DNA of 64,000 nucleotides, taken from assembly GCA_013215145.1 (NCBI GenBank), contig JABSRP010000030.1:55279-119278 (forward strand). Direction: 5' to 3'. The stretch is from Pseudobacteriovorax sp. (GTDB lineage: Bacteria > Bdellovibrionota_B > Oligoflexia > Oligoflexales > Oligoflexaceae). Below, piece by piece: positions 53,697 through 61,737 of the stretch; the first letter of the stretch is position 1, and each line of letters starts with the position of its first letter. Made by a program: the position numbers and the translations under genes. The notes beneath the pieces are model-generated. The model saw only the letters and a list, made by a program, of their open reading frames with translations, was not told where the DNA came from and did no database searches.

Positions 53697-54947
53697 TTAG
53701 CTTATTTTTGTATGAGTCCGCATATGTTGGGTTTCTAAATCGATGCTGTTCAAAGCTTCGGATTGCCTGCTTAGCTCAAACTTAGATCGATAACTCGTAA
53801 TGATTCTGGTTTGTAAATTATAAATGGAACTCATTTTCTTTGAAAAACGAAGATGTCTTTTTTTCATTAACTTCTTTCTTCGAATCACAACGTCATCACT
53901 CCAGAGAAAACGACAAATAATAATATCAAGTATAGTTGCATCCATTTTGAAATCTTCATAGTCTCGTTTCAAAACCTTCTTCATTGTACACTGATTAAAG
54001 TGCCAAGATCGTCCAGCGAAGTACTTGTTTTGCTTTACCCCATTAGCCAGCATTCGATCTAATTTCGTTATTGGTTTTCCGAAGAAAATTTTCAGACCGG
54101 TGATCACCTCTATTCTTTCGGCGAGCTTAACGACTGTAAATGGCTTTCCTGAGGAGGCATGTACAACTTCGAAACTGTCTCTTATGCTGTCGGACTGGGA
54201 AAGTTTGATAGCGTAATCTACCACTCTGTTAACTGGTATGAGATTTACTAAAGCATTAGGATCGAGATCTATTTGAACTTGATCTACTCCAAGTTCTCTG
54301 ATGTTCATTAGATTTTCTACGAACACATAGAATCCAAAAGAACTCTTCCCTCTCCAACCAGTGAATTCATCTCCAACTACAATACTAGGTCTAAAAATAG
54401 TTACAGGCAACTTCCATCTCTCATTGCATTGGGCTAGTGACATTTCAGCTGCCCATTTACTAGCTTGGTAGGAGTTAGTTAAAATTGGGCTAACATGTAG
54501 TTCCTCTGTTGCCATTTGATCGTCGATACCCCCAGTGTAGGCTGTGGATATGTAGTAAAAGCGTTTGCATTTCTTGGACCGAGCCATAATCTTATAGAGC
54601 CGAGAAGTTTTTTCTAGATTTTGTGCAAAAGATCTGTTTAACTTTCTCTTAGAATAGGTCATTTCAGCTGCACTGTGCCAAACTTCATCGATTTCATCCA
54701 ATAAAGGATTTTTTGAAAGATCTTCAATTTTTTCATATTCTATAGAAATTACTTCAAGCATCTGACCAATATCGCGACTGAAATCATTTTGAGTTTGTGC
54801 AACCGCTTCTTCAATCGCCTTTAAAGTTCTCCATCCAGAGTTATCGTTTCTGGAAATAGCAACTACCTTGATTCCATTTTTTATAAAACCTGCTGCTAAA
54901 GCGCTTCCTACAAAGCCAGTAACGCCTGTTACTAAAACAGTTTTCAT
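53697..54947 (-). CDS. Stand-alone thioester reductase-like extended SDR
   Basis: 416 residues from the ATG at 54947. NAD(P)-binding VLVTGVTGFVGSALAAGF, then DEVWHSAAEMTYSK and FYYISTAYTGG, active-site Tyr/Lys in NSYQASKWAAEM, FRPSIVVGD. The pattern fits the NAD_binding_4 (male sterility/thioester reductase) branch, which reduces acyl-CoA or carrier-bound acyl groups to aldehyde or alcohol. The last about 110 residues are very basic (RRKKLMKKRHLRFSKK) and unfamiliar. It may release or reduce the aryl thioester made by the ligase of the same operon. Confidence 0.75.
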   Translation of the reverse strand: MKTVLVTGVTGFVGSALAAGFIKNGIKVVAISRNDNSGWRTLKAIEEAVAQTQNDFSRDIGQMLEVISIEYEKIEDLSKNPLLDEIDEVWHSAAEMTYSKRKLNRSFAQNLEKTSRLYKIMARSKKCKRFYYISTAYTGGIDDQMATEELHVSPILTNSYQASKWAAEMSLAQCNERWKLPVTIFRPSIVVGDEFTGWRGKSSFGFYVFVENLMNIRELGVDQVQIDLDPNALVNLIPVNRVVDYAIKLSQSDSIRDSFEVVHASSGKPFTVVKLAERIEVITGLKIFFGKPITKLDRMLANGVKQNKYFAGRSWHFNQCTMKKVLKRDYEDFKMDATILDIIICRFLWSDDVVIRRKKLMKKRHLRFSKKMSSIYNLQTRIITSYRSKFELSRQSEALNSIDLETQHMRTHTKIS

Positions 54948-54964
54948 GGATTGATACTCCCTTC

Positions 54965-56356
54965 CTATCCCTGCTTTCGGCAATTTATCTGATGAATACT
55001 ATCATTTCTGTTTAGTTCAAGTTTATCGCAGCAATACTCTATTGACTTAACTAGTGCTTTAACAAATTGATCTAATTCTTTTTTGCTGAACAGAATGTCG
55101 TCAGTTACAATTACAACCCTGAAGCTTCTCTCAAATGTTGAAAAGATTATGTTTAATCTCAGTGAACAGTATGTTGCATTGAAATTAAAGAAGTCATTTA
55201 TTTTTATGTCACCAAATGACTCAGAAGTGAGTTGTAAGACTCCTGGATTTGTGAGTAAGAAATTACTCTTCAAAACTTTCTTGCCAACAATTGACATTAA
55301 GTTCTTGAGCTGATTTTTCGGCGTTATACTTACAATTTTTCCATAAATATTGTTTAAAAAAATTTGACTATATTGGTCTTCAGATTTGAGTCGATTGAGT
55401 TGCTCATTCTTGTGTGCTAACTGATCGCATAGATCGTTTGCTAGGTCAACTTCGTAAAAATATGGTACTGTGAAGTTGTTGTATTCCTCTGTAGTGTTTT
55501 CGTGAGACAGAGATCTCGCTGAAAAGACTTCAGTCATTCGGATCTTTTTTTTCTTCACCCCTTGCTCAAGATTAAATTCTTCTACAAGAGATGCCACTGC
55601 CACAGTTAACAGTCCGTGCACTGTTGAGTTGTGCAGCTTTGCAACTTTTTTTATTTTCTTAAGTTGCTCGGATCCCAGATCGTATTTATGAACGATTCTA
55701 GTTCCTCGCTCTCTTTTTGATTCAGGAATAAATAGTGAGTCGCCGGGTGTTAGAGTAAGTTGTGCGAGTTCTCGAAAAGCTCTTGCTGAATGTAGGAATT
55801 TTTCTTTCGTCGATAAACTTGAGAGAAAAGGAGAATCACCTCTGCTGATCCGACTATGTTTGCTTTTGTTCGGTTCCTTATTCAAAATTCGATTGTAGGA
55901 TTCTCTTAGCTCTTTTATTAATATAGCACCTGAATGAGCGTCCGAACAAGCATGAGAACTGGTTACGAGGAGGTAGCTTTTTTTCTTAGTTTCTATATAG
56001 TGAAACGCTATAGGTGGACGTTCGTAAATATTCAAAGGGTTTTTTTCATTTATTTCCATTAGGTATTTGTGAATAATTCTCTCGTTATCTGTGGAAATCT
56101 GGTGCTTGATTAGCTGATGTCGACAATGAGGCGAGGGTTTCCAAAAAAACTTCAAACCTTTTCTAACCACCATTGATCTAAGTAATATATTTTGCGAAAC
56201 ACAAAAGTCTATCGATTGTTGTAGAATATTGCAGTCTAAATAACCGTCGAAAGACACTAGTTCGCAGCTATTTGAATTGGAAATACTCTCGAGTAGGCCC
56301 AAAAATGAAAGCGACCACGAAGAAAATGGTATTAATTGATCCTTTTTAGTTTTCAT
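54965..56356 (-). CDS. Free-standing condensation/acyltransferase-like protein
   Basis: 463 residues. Matches the chloramphenicol-acetyltransferase-like fold of NRPS condensation and PapA/WS-DGAT enzymes: catalytic His-x3-Asp in SSHACSDAHSG (His135, Asp139; canonical HHxxxDG) and a second half with FNLEQGVKKKKIRMTEVFSARS and LRLNIIFSTF. No carrier or adenylation domain is attached. Likely joins an activated aryl acid to an amine or alcohol. 33 bp after pabA-like and 17 bp before the reductase gene, in the same operon. Confidence 0.75.
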   Translation of the reverse strand: MKTKKDQLIPFSSWSLSFLGLLESISNSNSCELVSFDGYLDCNILQQSIDFCVSQNILLRSMVVRKGLKFFWKPSPHCRHQLIKHQISTDNERIIHKYLMEINEKNPLNIYERPPIAFHYIETKKKSYLLVTSSHACSDAHSGAILIKELRESYNRILNKEPNKSKHSRISRGDSPFLSSLSTKEKFLHSARAFRELAQLTLTPGDSLFIPESKRERGTRIVHKYDLGSEQLKKIKKVAKLHNSTVHGLLTVAVASLVEEFNLEQGVKKKKIRMTEVFSARSLSHENTTEEYNNFTVPYFYEVDLANDLCDQLAHKNEQLNRLKSEDQYSQIFLNNIYGKIVSITPKNQLKNLMSIVGKKVLKSNFLLTNPGVLQLTSESFGDIKINDFFNFNATYCSLRLNIIFSTFERSFRVVIVTDDILFSKKELDQFVKALVKSIEYCCDKLELNRNDSIHQINCRKQG

Positions 56357-56389
56357 TGATCCTAGTTACCTCTCTGCACTATTTCTAAT

Positions 56390-56995
56390 TTAGCCAGCTA
56401 TTCCATTGTTAACCAAATCACGGTCCTTTTGGATATCTAGAAAATTCCTTATTATATTCACTCCTTGAGGGGTGAGAAACGACTCGGGGTGAAATTGAAT
56501 TCCTTCTAGAAAGCTGATTTCCTTATGTTTGATTCCCATAATGAGGTTTCCACATGTTGCTGTTATTTCGAGACATTGCGGTAAGCTATTCCTATCTATA
56601 ACGAGAGAATGATATCGTGCTACTAACATTTCGTTCTCGACGTTTCTAAAAAGGCCCGATTCGTTATGTTTGATCCGAAATTGTTTTCCATGAACAGGCC
56701 CTTCGGGTGAACGAATTATTCGAGCACCAAACGCTTGTCCAATACATTGGTATCCGAGACAAACGCCCAATATTGGGATTAATCCACCGAAGGCTCTTAC
56801 AACCTCTAGTGAGATACCAGCGTTATCTGGATTTGATGGCCCTGGTGATATTACAATACGTTTCGGATCAAGTTCTCTTATCTGTTCCACTGAAATTGCG
56901 TCATTCCTAACAACTGCAATATTATCAGTAATAGTACCGATGAGTTGGTATAGGTTGTGAGTAAATGAATCATAATTGTCAATAATCAAGATCAT
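56390..56995 (-). CDS. pabA: Glutamine amidotransferase, PabA/TrpG type
   Basis: 201 residues. Class I amidotransferase: IDNYDSFTHNLYQ at the N-terminus, catalytic Cys79 in GVCLGYQ, His/Glu in IQFHPESFLT, and PVHGKQF. It supplies ammonia to the chorismate-binding subunit encoded 10 bp upstream. PabA and TrpG cannot be told apart by sequence; the neighbouring PabB-like and PabC-like genes argue for p-aminobenzoate. GAGG precedes the ATG. Confidence 0.92.
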   Translation of the reverse strand: MILIIDNYDSFTHNLYQLIGTITDNIAVVRNDAISVEQIRELDPKRIVISPGPSNPDNAGISLEVVRAFGGLIPILGVCLGYQCIGQAFGARIIRSPEGPVHGKQFRIKHNESGLFRNVENEMLVARYHSLVIDRNSLPQCLEITATCGNLIMGIKHKEISFLEGIQFHPESFLTPQGVNIIRNFLDIQKDRDLVNNGIAG

Positions 56996-57005
56996 CGATT
57001 AAACC

Positions 57006-58439
57006 TCATACCACTTTTTCTTTGTTCAATGCAGTTAATGCTGACTTTGCTTTATTTATGGTTTCCTTGTATTCCTTTTCGGGATCACCATCGATAACCA
57101 CTCCGCCTCCAACATTTACATATGCCTTGGAGTCTTTTATCAAAGCAGTTCGGATAACTATATTTAAATCCATCTCCTGTGCAAAGCTTATGTATCCAAT
57201 GGATCCGGTGTAAATGGATCTAGTGTTAGGTTCAAGTTGGTTGATAATTTCCATAGTTTTAATTTTTGGTACACCGGTAATAGTTCCTCCGGGAAAAAGA
57301 GCAGCTATAACATCCAAAAAATCTTTACTGTCAGCCAAAACTCCAACCACTTCGGACTCAATGTGAATTACTTTCGAATACTTTACAATTTCCATTAGTG
57401 AGGAAACTTCTACAGATCCAAACTTACTTACTCTACCCAGATCGTTTCTTTCGAGATCTACAAGCATGCAGTGCTCCGCTCGTTCTTTTTCATCTTGCTT
57501 GAGTTCATTAATGAATTCTTTTTCCTCATCTTCTGTACCCCGTCTTCTGGTTCCGGCAATTGGACGAGTTTTCAACTTTCCTTCCTGGTCAAGAGATACA
57601 AGCCTTTCTGGTGAGGCGCTGACTATTTTAAAGTCCTCGAAATCTAGAAAACTAGCGAAGTGAACTGGGCTAACCTGGCTCATTCTCTTGTAAAGTTCTT
57701 CTGGGGTCCATTCGAGATTCACTGATAGTCTTTGAGATAGGTTGGTTTGATAGGTGTCTCCATTTAGAATATGTTCTTGCACTTTTTTTACCGTCTCAAT
57801 GTACTCTCTTTTTTTGAAGTTGGATTCGTATTGTGCGGTTTCATTACCCACCTTAGAGGAAGTATTGTAGGTATTTATTGATAGAGCTGTCTCCTTTACT
57901 AAATTTTCGAGTGAATCTAATTCCTCGACACACTTTTTATAATCATCTCCCGAAGAGATAAGCAAGATTTCGTTTTCGATATGATCAAACACAAGAGTCT
58001 GTTCAGTAATTAAAAAGCATATATCGGGAATCCCTAAATCATCATTTTTGTTTCGCGGTAATTTTTCAAAATAGTGATTACTTTCGTATGAAAAGAACCC
58101 TACGGCACCTCCCAAAAATTTCGGACTATTTTTAGGCTTATATCCCTTGAATCTATTCATTAGTGTCCTAAGCCCGGATATGGGGTCGGATTGATAGGTT
58201 TTTCCATCTAATTTGTATCTCTGACCTTTAGCTTCGAACTTGTGTTTATATTTCGTTACCAATATGGAATAACGGCCGTCAATAGGAGATACTCTTGTGC
58301 TTTCCAGCAAGATTTTTTCTTTAGATTGGCAACTTGCTAAAAACTGTTGTGGTGTGATTTCCTCCATAGGTACTTTTTTGATCAGTGGGACTTGATTGTA
58401 GCCAAGGCTAATAATTTCATCAAACTTCTCTTTATTCAT
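57006..58439 (-). CDS. pabB: Chorismate-binding aminodeoxychorismate synthase-like subunit
   Basis: 477 residues of the TrpE/PabB/PhzE group. C-terminal chorismate domain: GDTYQTNLSQRL, FASFLDFEDFKIVSASPE, RPIAGTRRRG (about 292-301), ERAEHCMLVDLERNDLGRV, FPGGTITGVPKIK. QxNLxQR is PabB-like, but PIAGT has Ala where E. coli PabB has the Lys of PIKGT, as anthranilate synthases do. So the product may be 4-amino-4-deoxychorismate, with anthranilate or ADIC as alternatives. Start overlaps the ligase stop by four bases (ATGA), so translation is coupled. Confidence 0.85.
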   Translation of the reverse strand: MNKEKFDEIISLGYNQVPLIKKVPMEEITPQQFLASCQSKEKILLESTRVSPIDGRYSILVTKYKHKFEAKGQRYKLDGKTYQSDPISGLRTLMNRFKGYKPKNSPKFLGGAVGFFSYESNHYFEKLPRNKNDDLGIPDICFLITEQTLVFDHIENEILLISSGDDYKKCVEELDSLENLVKETALSINTYNTSSKVGNETAQYESNFKKREYIETVKKVQEHILNGDTYQTNLSQRLSVNLEWTPEELYKRMSQVSPVHFASFLDFEDFKIVSASPERLVSLDQEGKLKTRPIAGTRRRGTEDEEKEFINELKQDEKERAEHCMLVDLERNDLGRVSKFGSVEVSSLMEIVKYSKVIHIESEVVGVLADSKDFLDVIAALFPGGTITGVPKIKTMEIINQLEPNTRSIYTGSIGYISFAQEMDLNIVIRTALIKDSKAYVNVGGGVVIDGDPEKEYKETINKAKSALTALNKEKVV

Positions 58440-59959
58440 TTTTGTTCTCCGCCAAATTTTTTTGATAGAGCGAATCTTTGTAGCTTTCCAGTAGCGGTTC
58501 GAGGGAGGTTGGGGATAAATTCTATGAAATGCGGGTACTCGCTACTAGAAAGGTTTTTTTTGCAGTGATTCTTTATCTTAATAATCAGATCTAAATACTT
58601 CGATTTACAGTCGGCTTCCAATACAATAAAAGCTTTAGGTCGAAGTAACGAATTTTCAGTTTTTATACCAACTACACCAACCTCTCTTACAAAAGGTAGT
58701 TCGGCTATTTTGTCTTCAATCTGAATCGGTGAAATCCACTGGCCTCCTACTTTTATCACTTCGTTAACTCTACCAACATAGAAAAAATAGCCAGCAGAAT
58801 TTCGACTAAATAGATCGTTTGTATTGAACCAGCCATCTTTGAATCTTTTTATTGATGCAGAATGATTGTTTAGGTAACTATCTGGATAAGTCTGACCTTT
58901 GATCCAAAGGTTGCCAATACCTCCAATTGCAACCGATTTGCCGCTCGAATCTCTGATTTCGGCCTCAAATCCCGGAACAATCTTTCCTGTTGAGCCCGGA
59001 AGTATGTTCGACGGTCTATTGGATATTACCGTTGACATTAGTTCAGTTGTTCCAATACCATCAATTATTGGTTTTTTTGTTGAAGTAAACCATTTTCTAT
59101 ACAGAGTCTTCGGAAGATTTTCACCCGCAGAAATACATAACCTTAAGGACTCTAGATCTTGATTGTTGAATCCTTTTTCAATCATCATATTGTATATCGT
59201 AGGTACCGAAAAAAACACAGTAGCTCTAAATTTTTTTATTGTTGAAATGATTTCTAAAGGTTTTTTTCCGAGGCTGGAAAGGATGCAAGTAGCGCCGTTA
59301 AATAGGGCGGAGTGAATCGAGTTGAATCCGTAGGCAAAGAAGGATTTCGAAGGTGAGAAAATAATATCATTGGAATTGATTGCAAGGACTTTCGTCATAT
59401 AGTTTTGGTTTGTTAGTAGAATGTCCTTGTGGCGATGAAGTACTGCAGATGGTTTCCCAGTAGTTCCGGAAGTGAATAGACACAGTGAGGGGGTTGTCTG
59501 AGTAACTGGCTCGCAGTGTATCGGTCCATGTTTAGGCTCTGACGACAAAGCTGGAAAGCGTGTCATCAAATTTAGTTTATTATCTTTTGAAAGATTGTCA
59601 AAATACTGGTCTTCGGCAACTATCAAATTTGGATCGAATGTATCGATACAATCAATGATTTTCTGGTTGGATAATCTTGGGTTTAGAGGACACATAATTA
59701 GTCCATTTCTCATTCCTGCAAGGAGCAAGGCTATCGAGTCTATAGAGTCATCTGCAATCATAGTCATTTTATTTCCTTGAATGAGATCCTTAGAAACTAG
59801 AAATAGTGAATAGTACACTACTAAATTGCTTAACTTCCCATAGGTAATAGAGCTAGTATCGTCTATCATCGCTGTCCTATCACTGCGAGTAGGTATATGT
59901 CTGTCTATCAACCAATAGACCGCATTGTTTTCGAAACTAGTTTTTTCATTCCTAAACAT
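58436..59959 (-). CDS. Benzoate-CoA-ligase-like AMP-forming acyl-CoA synthetase
   Basis: 507 residues. ANL-superfamily motifs: LFTSGTTGKPSAVLH (about 162), SKSFFAYGFNSIHSALFNGAT (as in benzoate-CoA ligases), IGTTELMS, GWFNTNDLF, and the C-terminal Lys in PRTATGKLQRF. Probably activates an (amino- or nitro-)benzoate to the CoA thioester, or loads a carrier protein; no carrier gene is seen here. First gene of the seven-gene operon, 37 bp downstream of a sigma-54-type promoter (59996-60012). Confidence 0.85.
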   Translation of the reverse strand: MFRNEKTSFENNAVYWLIDRHIPTRSDRTAMIDDTSSITYGKLSNLVVYYSLFLVSKDLIQGNKMTMIADDSIDSIALLLAGMRNGLIMCPLNPRLSNQKIIDCIDTFDPNLIVAEDQYFDNLSKDNKLNLMTRFPALSSEPKHGPIHCEPVTQTTPSLCLFTSGTTGKPSAVLHRHKDILLTNQNYMTKVLAINSNDIIFSPSKSFFAYGFNSIHSALFNGATCILSSLGKKPLEIISTIKKFRATVFFSVPTIYNMMIEKGFNNQDLESLRLCISAGENLPKTLYRKWFTSTKKPIIDGIGTTELMSTVISNRPSNILPGSTGKIVPGFEAEIRDSSGKSVAIGGIGNLWIKGQTYPDSYLNNHSASIKRFKDGWFNTNDLFSRNSAGYFFYVGRVNEVIKVGGQWISPIQIEDKIAELPFVREVGVVGIKTENSLLRPKAFIVLEADCKSKYLDLIIKIKNHCKKNLSSSEYPHFIEFIPNLPRTATGKLQRFALSKKFGGEQK

Positions 59960-59995
59960 AGCCTGATTTGCTCTTACGAAATATATCTAGGAGCA

Positions 59996-60012
59996 AGCAA
60001 TATTTGAGCCAA
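59996..60012 (-). promoter_or_regulatory. Sigma-54 promoter of the seven-gene operon
   Basis: On the minus strand TTGGC-TCAAATA-TTGCT fits TGGC-N7-TTGC with GG and GC ten bases apart. The predicted transcription start is near 59985, about 26 bases before the ATG at 59959. Confidence 0.75.
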
Positions 60013-60063
60013 TTATTATCCAACGATTTAATTGGATTATTGGGAGATCAGTCCTGGAGGGGG

Positions 60064-60090
60064 TTTCTGTGAATCGCAAATTCACAGAAA
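60064..60090. promoter_or_regulatory. Long dyad, candidate activator site
   Basis: A perfect inverted repeat with 11-bp arms (TTTCTGTGAAT and its complement) and a 5-base centre, 52-78 bp upstream of the sigma-54 promoter. The distance suits an enhancer-binding-protein site. It could also be the end of the DAHP synthase transcript, but no T run follows. Confidence 0.5.
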
Positions 60091-60215
60091 AAAATGAATA
60101 ATGCTTTTTAAATTGGACTTTTTTTTTGTTCTTAAGTTAGTTTTTTCTAGACAAGGCTTTTTAGTATTGGGATTGCATAGGAGGTAATAGAAATGGAAAG
60201 CTATTCTCGTCTCCG

Positions 60216-60224
60216 CCCCCCCCC
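60216..60224. repeat. Run of nine C
   Basis: Nine C just past the stop of the DAHP synthase gene, in otherwise AT-rich sequence. Not inside a gene. Confidence 0.7.
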
Positions 60225-60238
60225 AGCCGAAAAAATTG

Positions 60239-61489
60239 CTATGCTATTGATTTGATTTGCTTGCCGTGTTCTTGTCGGTATAAGGCAACTTTTTCCATTA
60301 CATCAAAGAACTGGTCTGCATTAAGTCGAGGATCACATTTCGTTATGTATCTATTGGACTTGTTGATTTCATTCCCTTCACTATATATTGAGCAACATTC
60401 AGAAACTTCATCTGGCGTTGTTTCTAGGTGTATCCCACCTAAGTGTTTGTTATGTTTGCGCAATATCAATATTGTTTGTTCGATTTCGTCAGTTATTGCG
60501 CATACAGATCTTGTTTTCGTCTTGTTTTCATTCAAAAAAGTATTTCCATGCATTGGATCGCACATCCAAATCACGTTAAGACTTTCGCTATTAACAGTTT
60601 TAACTAGTAGCGGTAAATGATCTAATACGCTTTCCTTACCAAATCTAGTAATGAGAATTAATTTCCCCTTCTCATTTCTGGGGTTTAACTTTTTTAGCAC
60701 GCTGATAAGATCTTTTGCCGAGATCGAAGGCCCTACTTTGACCGCAATCGGATTATGAATTCCTGAGAACAGTTCGACGTGCGCAGAGTCTTTGAACAGA
60801 GTTCTTGCGCCTATCCATTGTAAATGGCTACTCAGGTTGTACCAAGCATTGTTTTCGTTACTTTTGGCAAAATGAGAACGTTCGTATTCGAGGTGAAGAC
60901 CTTCGTGAGAAGTCCAAATCTTCTGAAAGGATCTAATTGTACTATTATAGTTTTTATGAAAATCCCTGATATAATTGTGTGAATCCCTAGCTGCTTTATA
61001 GCCCTGTAATAGTCTTATAGGGTTGTAAATCCTGTTGGATCGACAGAGGCTAGAGTCGTTAATCAAGTCTCCTCGATAAGACGGCATTTGAATACCTTCT
61101 ATAGTTTCAAACTCATTACTTCTTGGTTTCGAGTATTGTCCGGCGATACGGCCTATTGTTATAATTTCGTTATCAATTAATTTCTCATAGTTTTCAGCGA
61201 CCCGAGAAAGAAGTTGACAACGCGAAAAGACAGAATCGATATTAGCGTCGATAAACGATTCTGCACAATCCCCGGCTTGAATAATAAAAGTCCTACCTTC
61301 TTCGACTTTCGCTAAACGTTGTTTAAAATCTTCTATTTCCCTATAGTTTACTATTGGAGGTAAGCTATGTAGAGTATCTAGAACCTCCGAAAGTAGCTTT
61401 GTGTTGGGGTATGCTGGCTGTTGCCTCTGATCAAAATCTCTCCAACTGTCGGGAGTCCAGTTTGTACTTCTCATCAATTTTGATTTCAT
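60239..61489 (-). CDS. Class II (plant-type) DAHP synthase
   Basis: 416 residues from the ATG at 61489 (AAGGA upstream). Class II signatures: NWTPDSWRDF, QQPAYPN, FIIQAGDCAESF, IGRIAGQYSKPRS, EYERSH (SHEGLHLEYER), GPSISAKDL, WMCDPMHGNT, GGIHLETTPDEVSEC. It condenses phosphoenolpyruvate with erythrose 4-phosphate, the first shikimate step. Class II enzymes in secondary clusters (such as PhzC) raise chorismate supply. Own sigma-54-type promoter at 61527-61542, divergent from the diiron gene at 61738. The short N-terminal extension suggests less feedback control (inference). Confidence 0.93.
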   Translation of the reverse strand: MKSKLMRSTNWTPDSWRDFDQRQQPAYPNTKLLSEVLDTLHSLPPIVNYREIEDFKQRLAKVEEGRTFIIQAGDCAESFIDANIDSVFSRCQLLSRVAENYEKLIDNEIITIGRIAGQYSKPRSNEFETIEGIQMPSYRGDLINDSSLCRSNRIYNPIRLLQGYKAARDSHNYIRDFHKNYNSTIRSFQKIWTSHEGLHLEYERSHFAKSNENNAWYNLSSHLQWIGARTLFKDSAHVELFSGIHNPIAVKVGPSISAKDLISVLKKLNPRNEKGKLILITRFGKESVLDHLPLLVKTVNSESLNVIWMCDPMHGNTFLNENKTKTRSVCAITDEIEQTILILRKHNKHLGGIHLETTPDEVSECCSIYSEGNEINKSNRYITKCDPRLNADQFFDVMEKVALYRQEHGKQIKSIA

Positions 61490-61526
61490 CTTCAATTCCT
61501 TACTATTTTTTCTTAATTTCTACAGC

Positions 61527-61542
61527 AGCAAAAACCGTTCCT
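61527..61542 (-). promoter_or_regulatory. Sigma-54 promoter of the DAHP synthase gene
   Basis: On the minus strand AGGAACGGTTTTTGCT has GG-N10-GC spacing with the consensus ACG and TTGCT parts; only the TGGC element is imperfect (AGGA). Predicted start near 61516, about 27 bases before the ATG. Confidence 0.65.
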
Positions 61543-61613
61543 TTTTCAGAACTTGAAGGCGAACTGAAATCATTCGATTAAGAAAAAGATGCCGCAAAAG
61601 TTAACAGATTCTC

Positions 61614-61626
61614 GAGCATAATGCTC
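61614..61626. promoter_or_regulatory. Palindrome between divergent sigma-54 promoters
   Basis: GAGCATAATGCTC is a perfect 13-bp palindrome (6-bp arms, central A). It lies midway between the two divergent sigma-54 promoters, about 72 and 62 bp away, a plausible shared activator site. Confidence 0.5.
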
Positions 61627-61687
61627 AGATTTTCGAACACTATTCCTTTCTCTTTGTCCTGGGCTTCTGTAATCACTCATTTAATAT

Positions 61688-61704
61688 TTGGCTTGGTCTT
61701 TGCT
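61688..61704 (+). promoter_or_regulatory. Sigma-54 promoter of the diiron/pabC-like operon
   Basis: TTGGCTTGGTCTTTGCT matches TGGC-N7-TTGC-T exactly, with GG-N10-GC. Predicted start near 61715, about 23 bases before the ATG at 61738. Confidence 0.78.
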
Positions 61705-61737
61705 TTGCTTTTTGTATGTCTACAATGAGGTTCTGCT

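Noticed and set aside
56390..58439. pabA/pabB as ordinary folate genes
   Set aside because: Operon with aryl-CoA ligase, AurF-like and condensation-like genes, sigma-54 promoter and separate DAHP synthase point to secondary metabolism.
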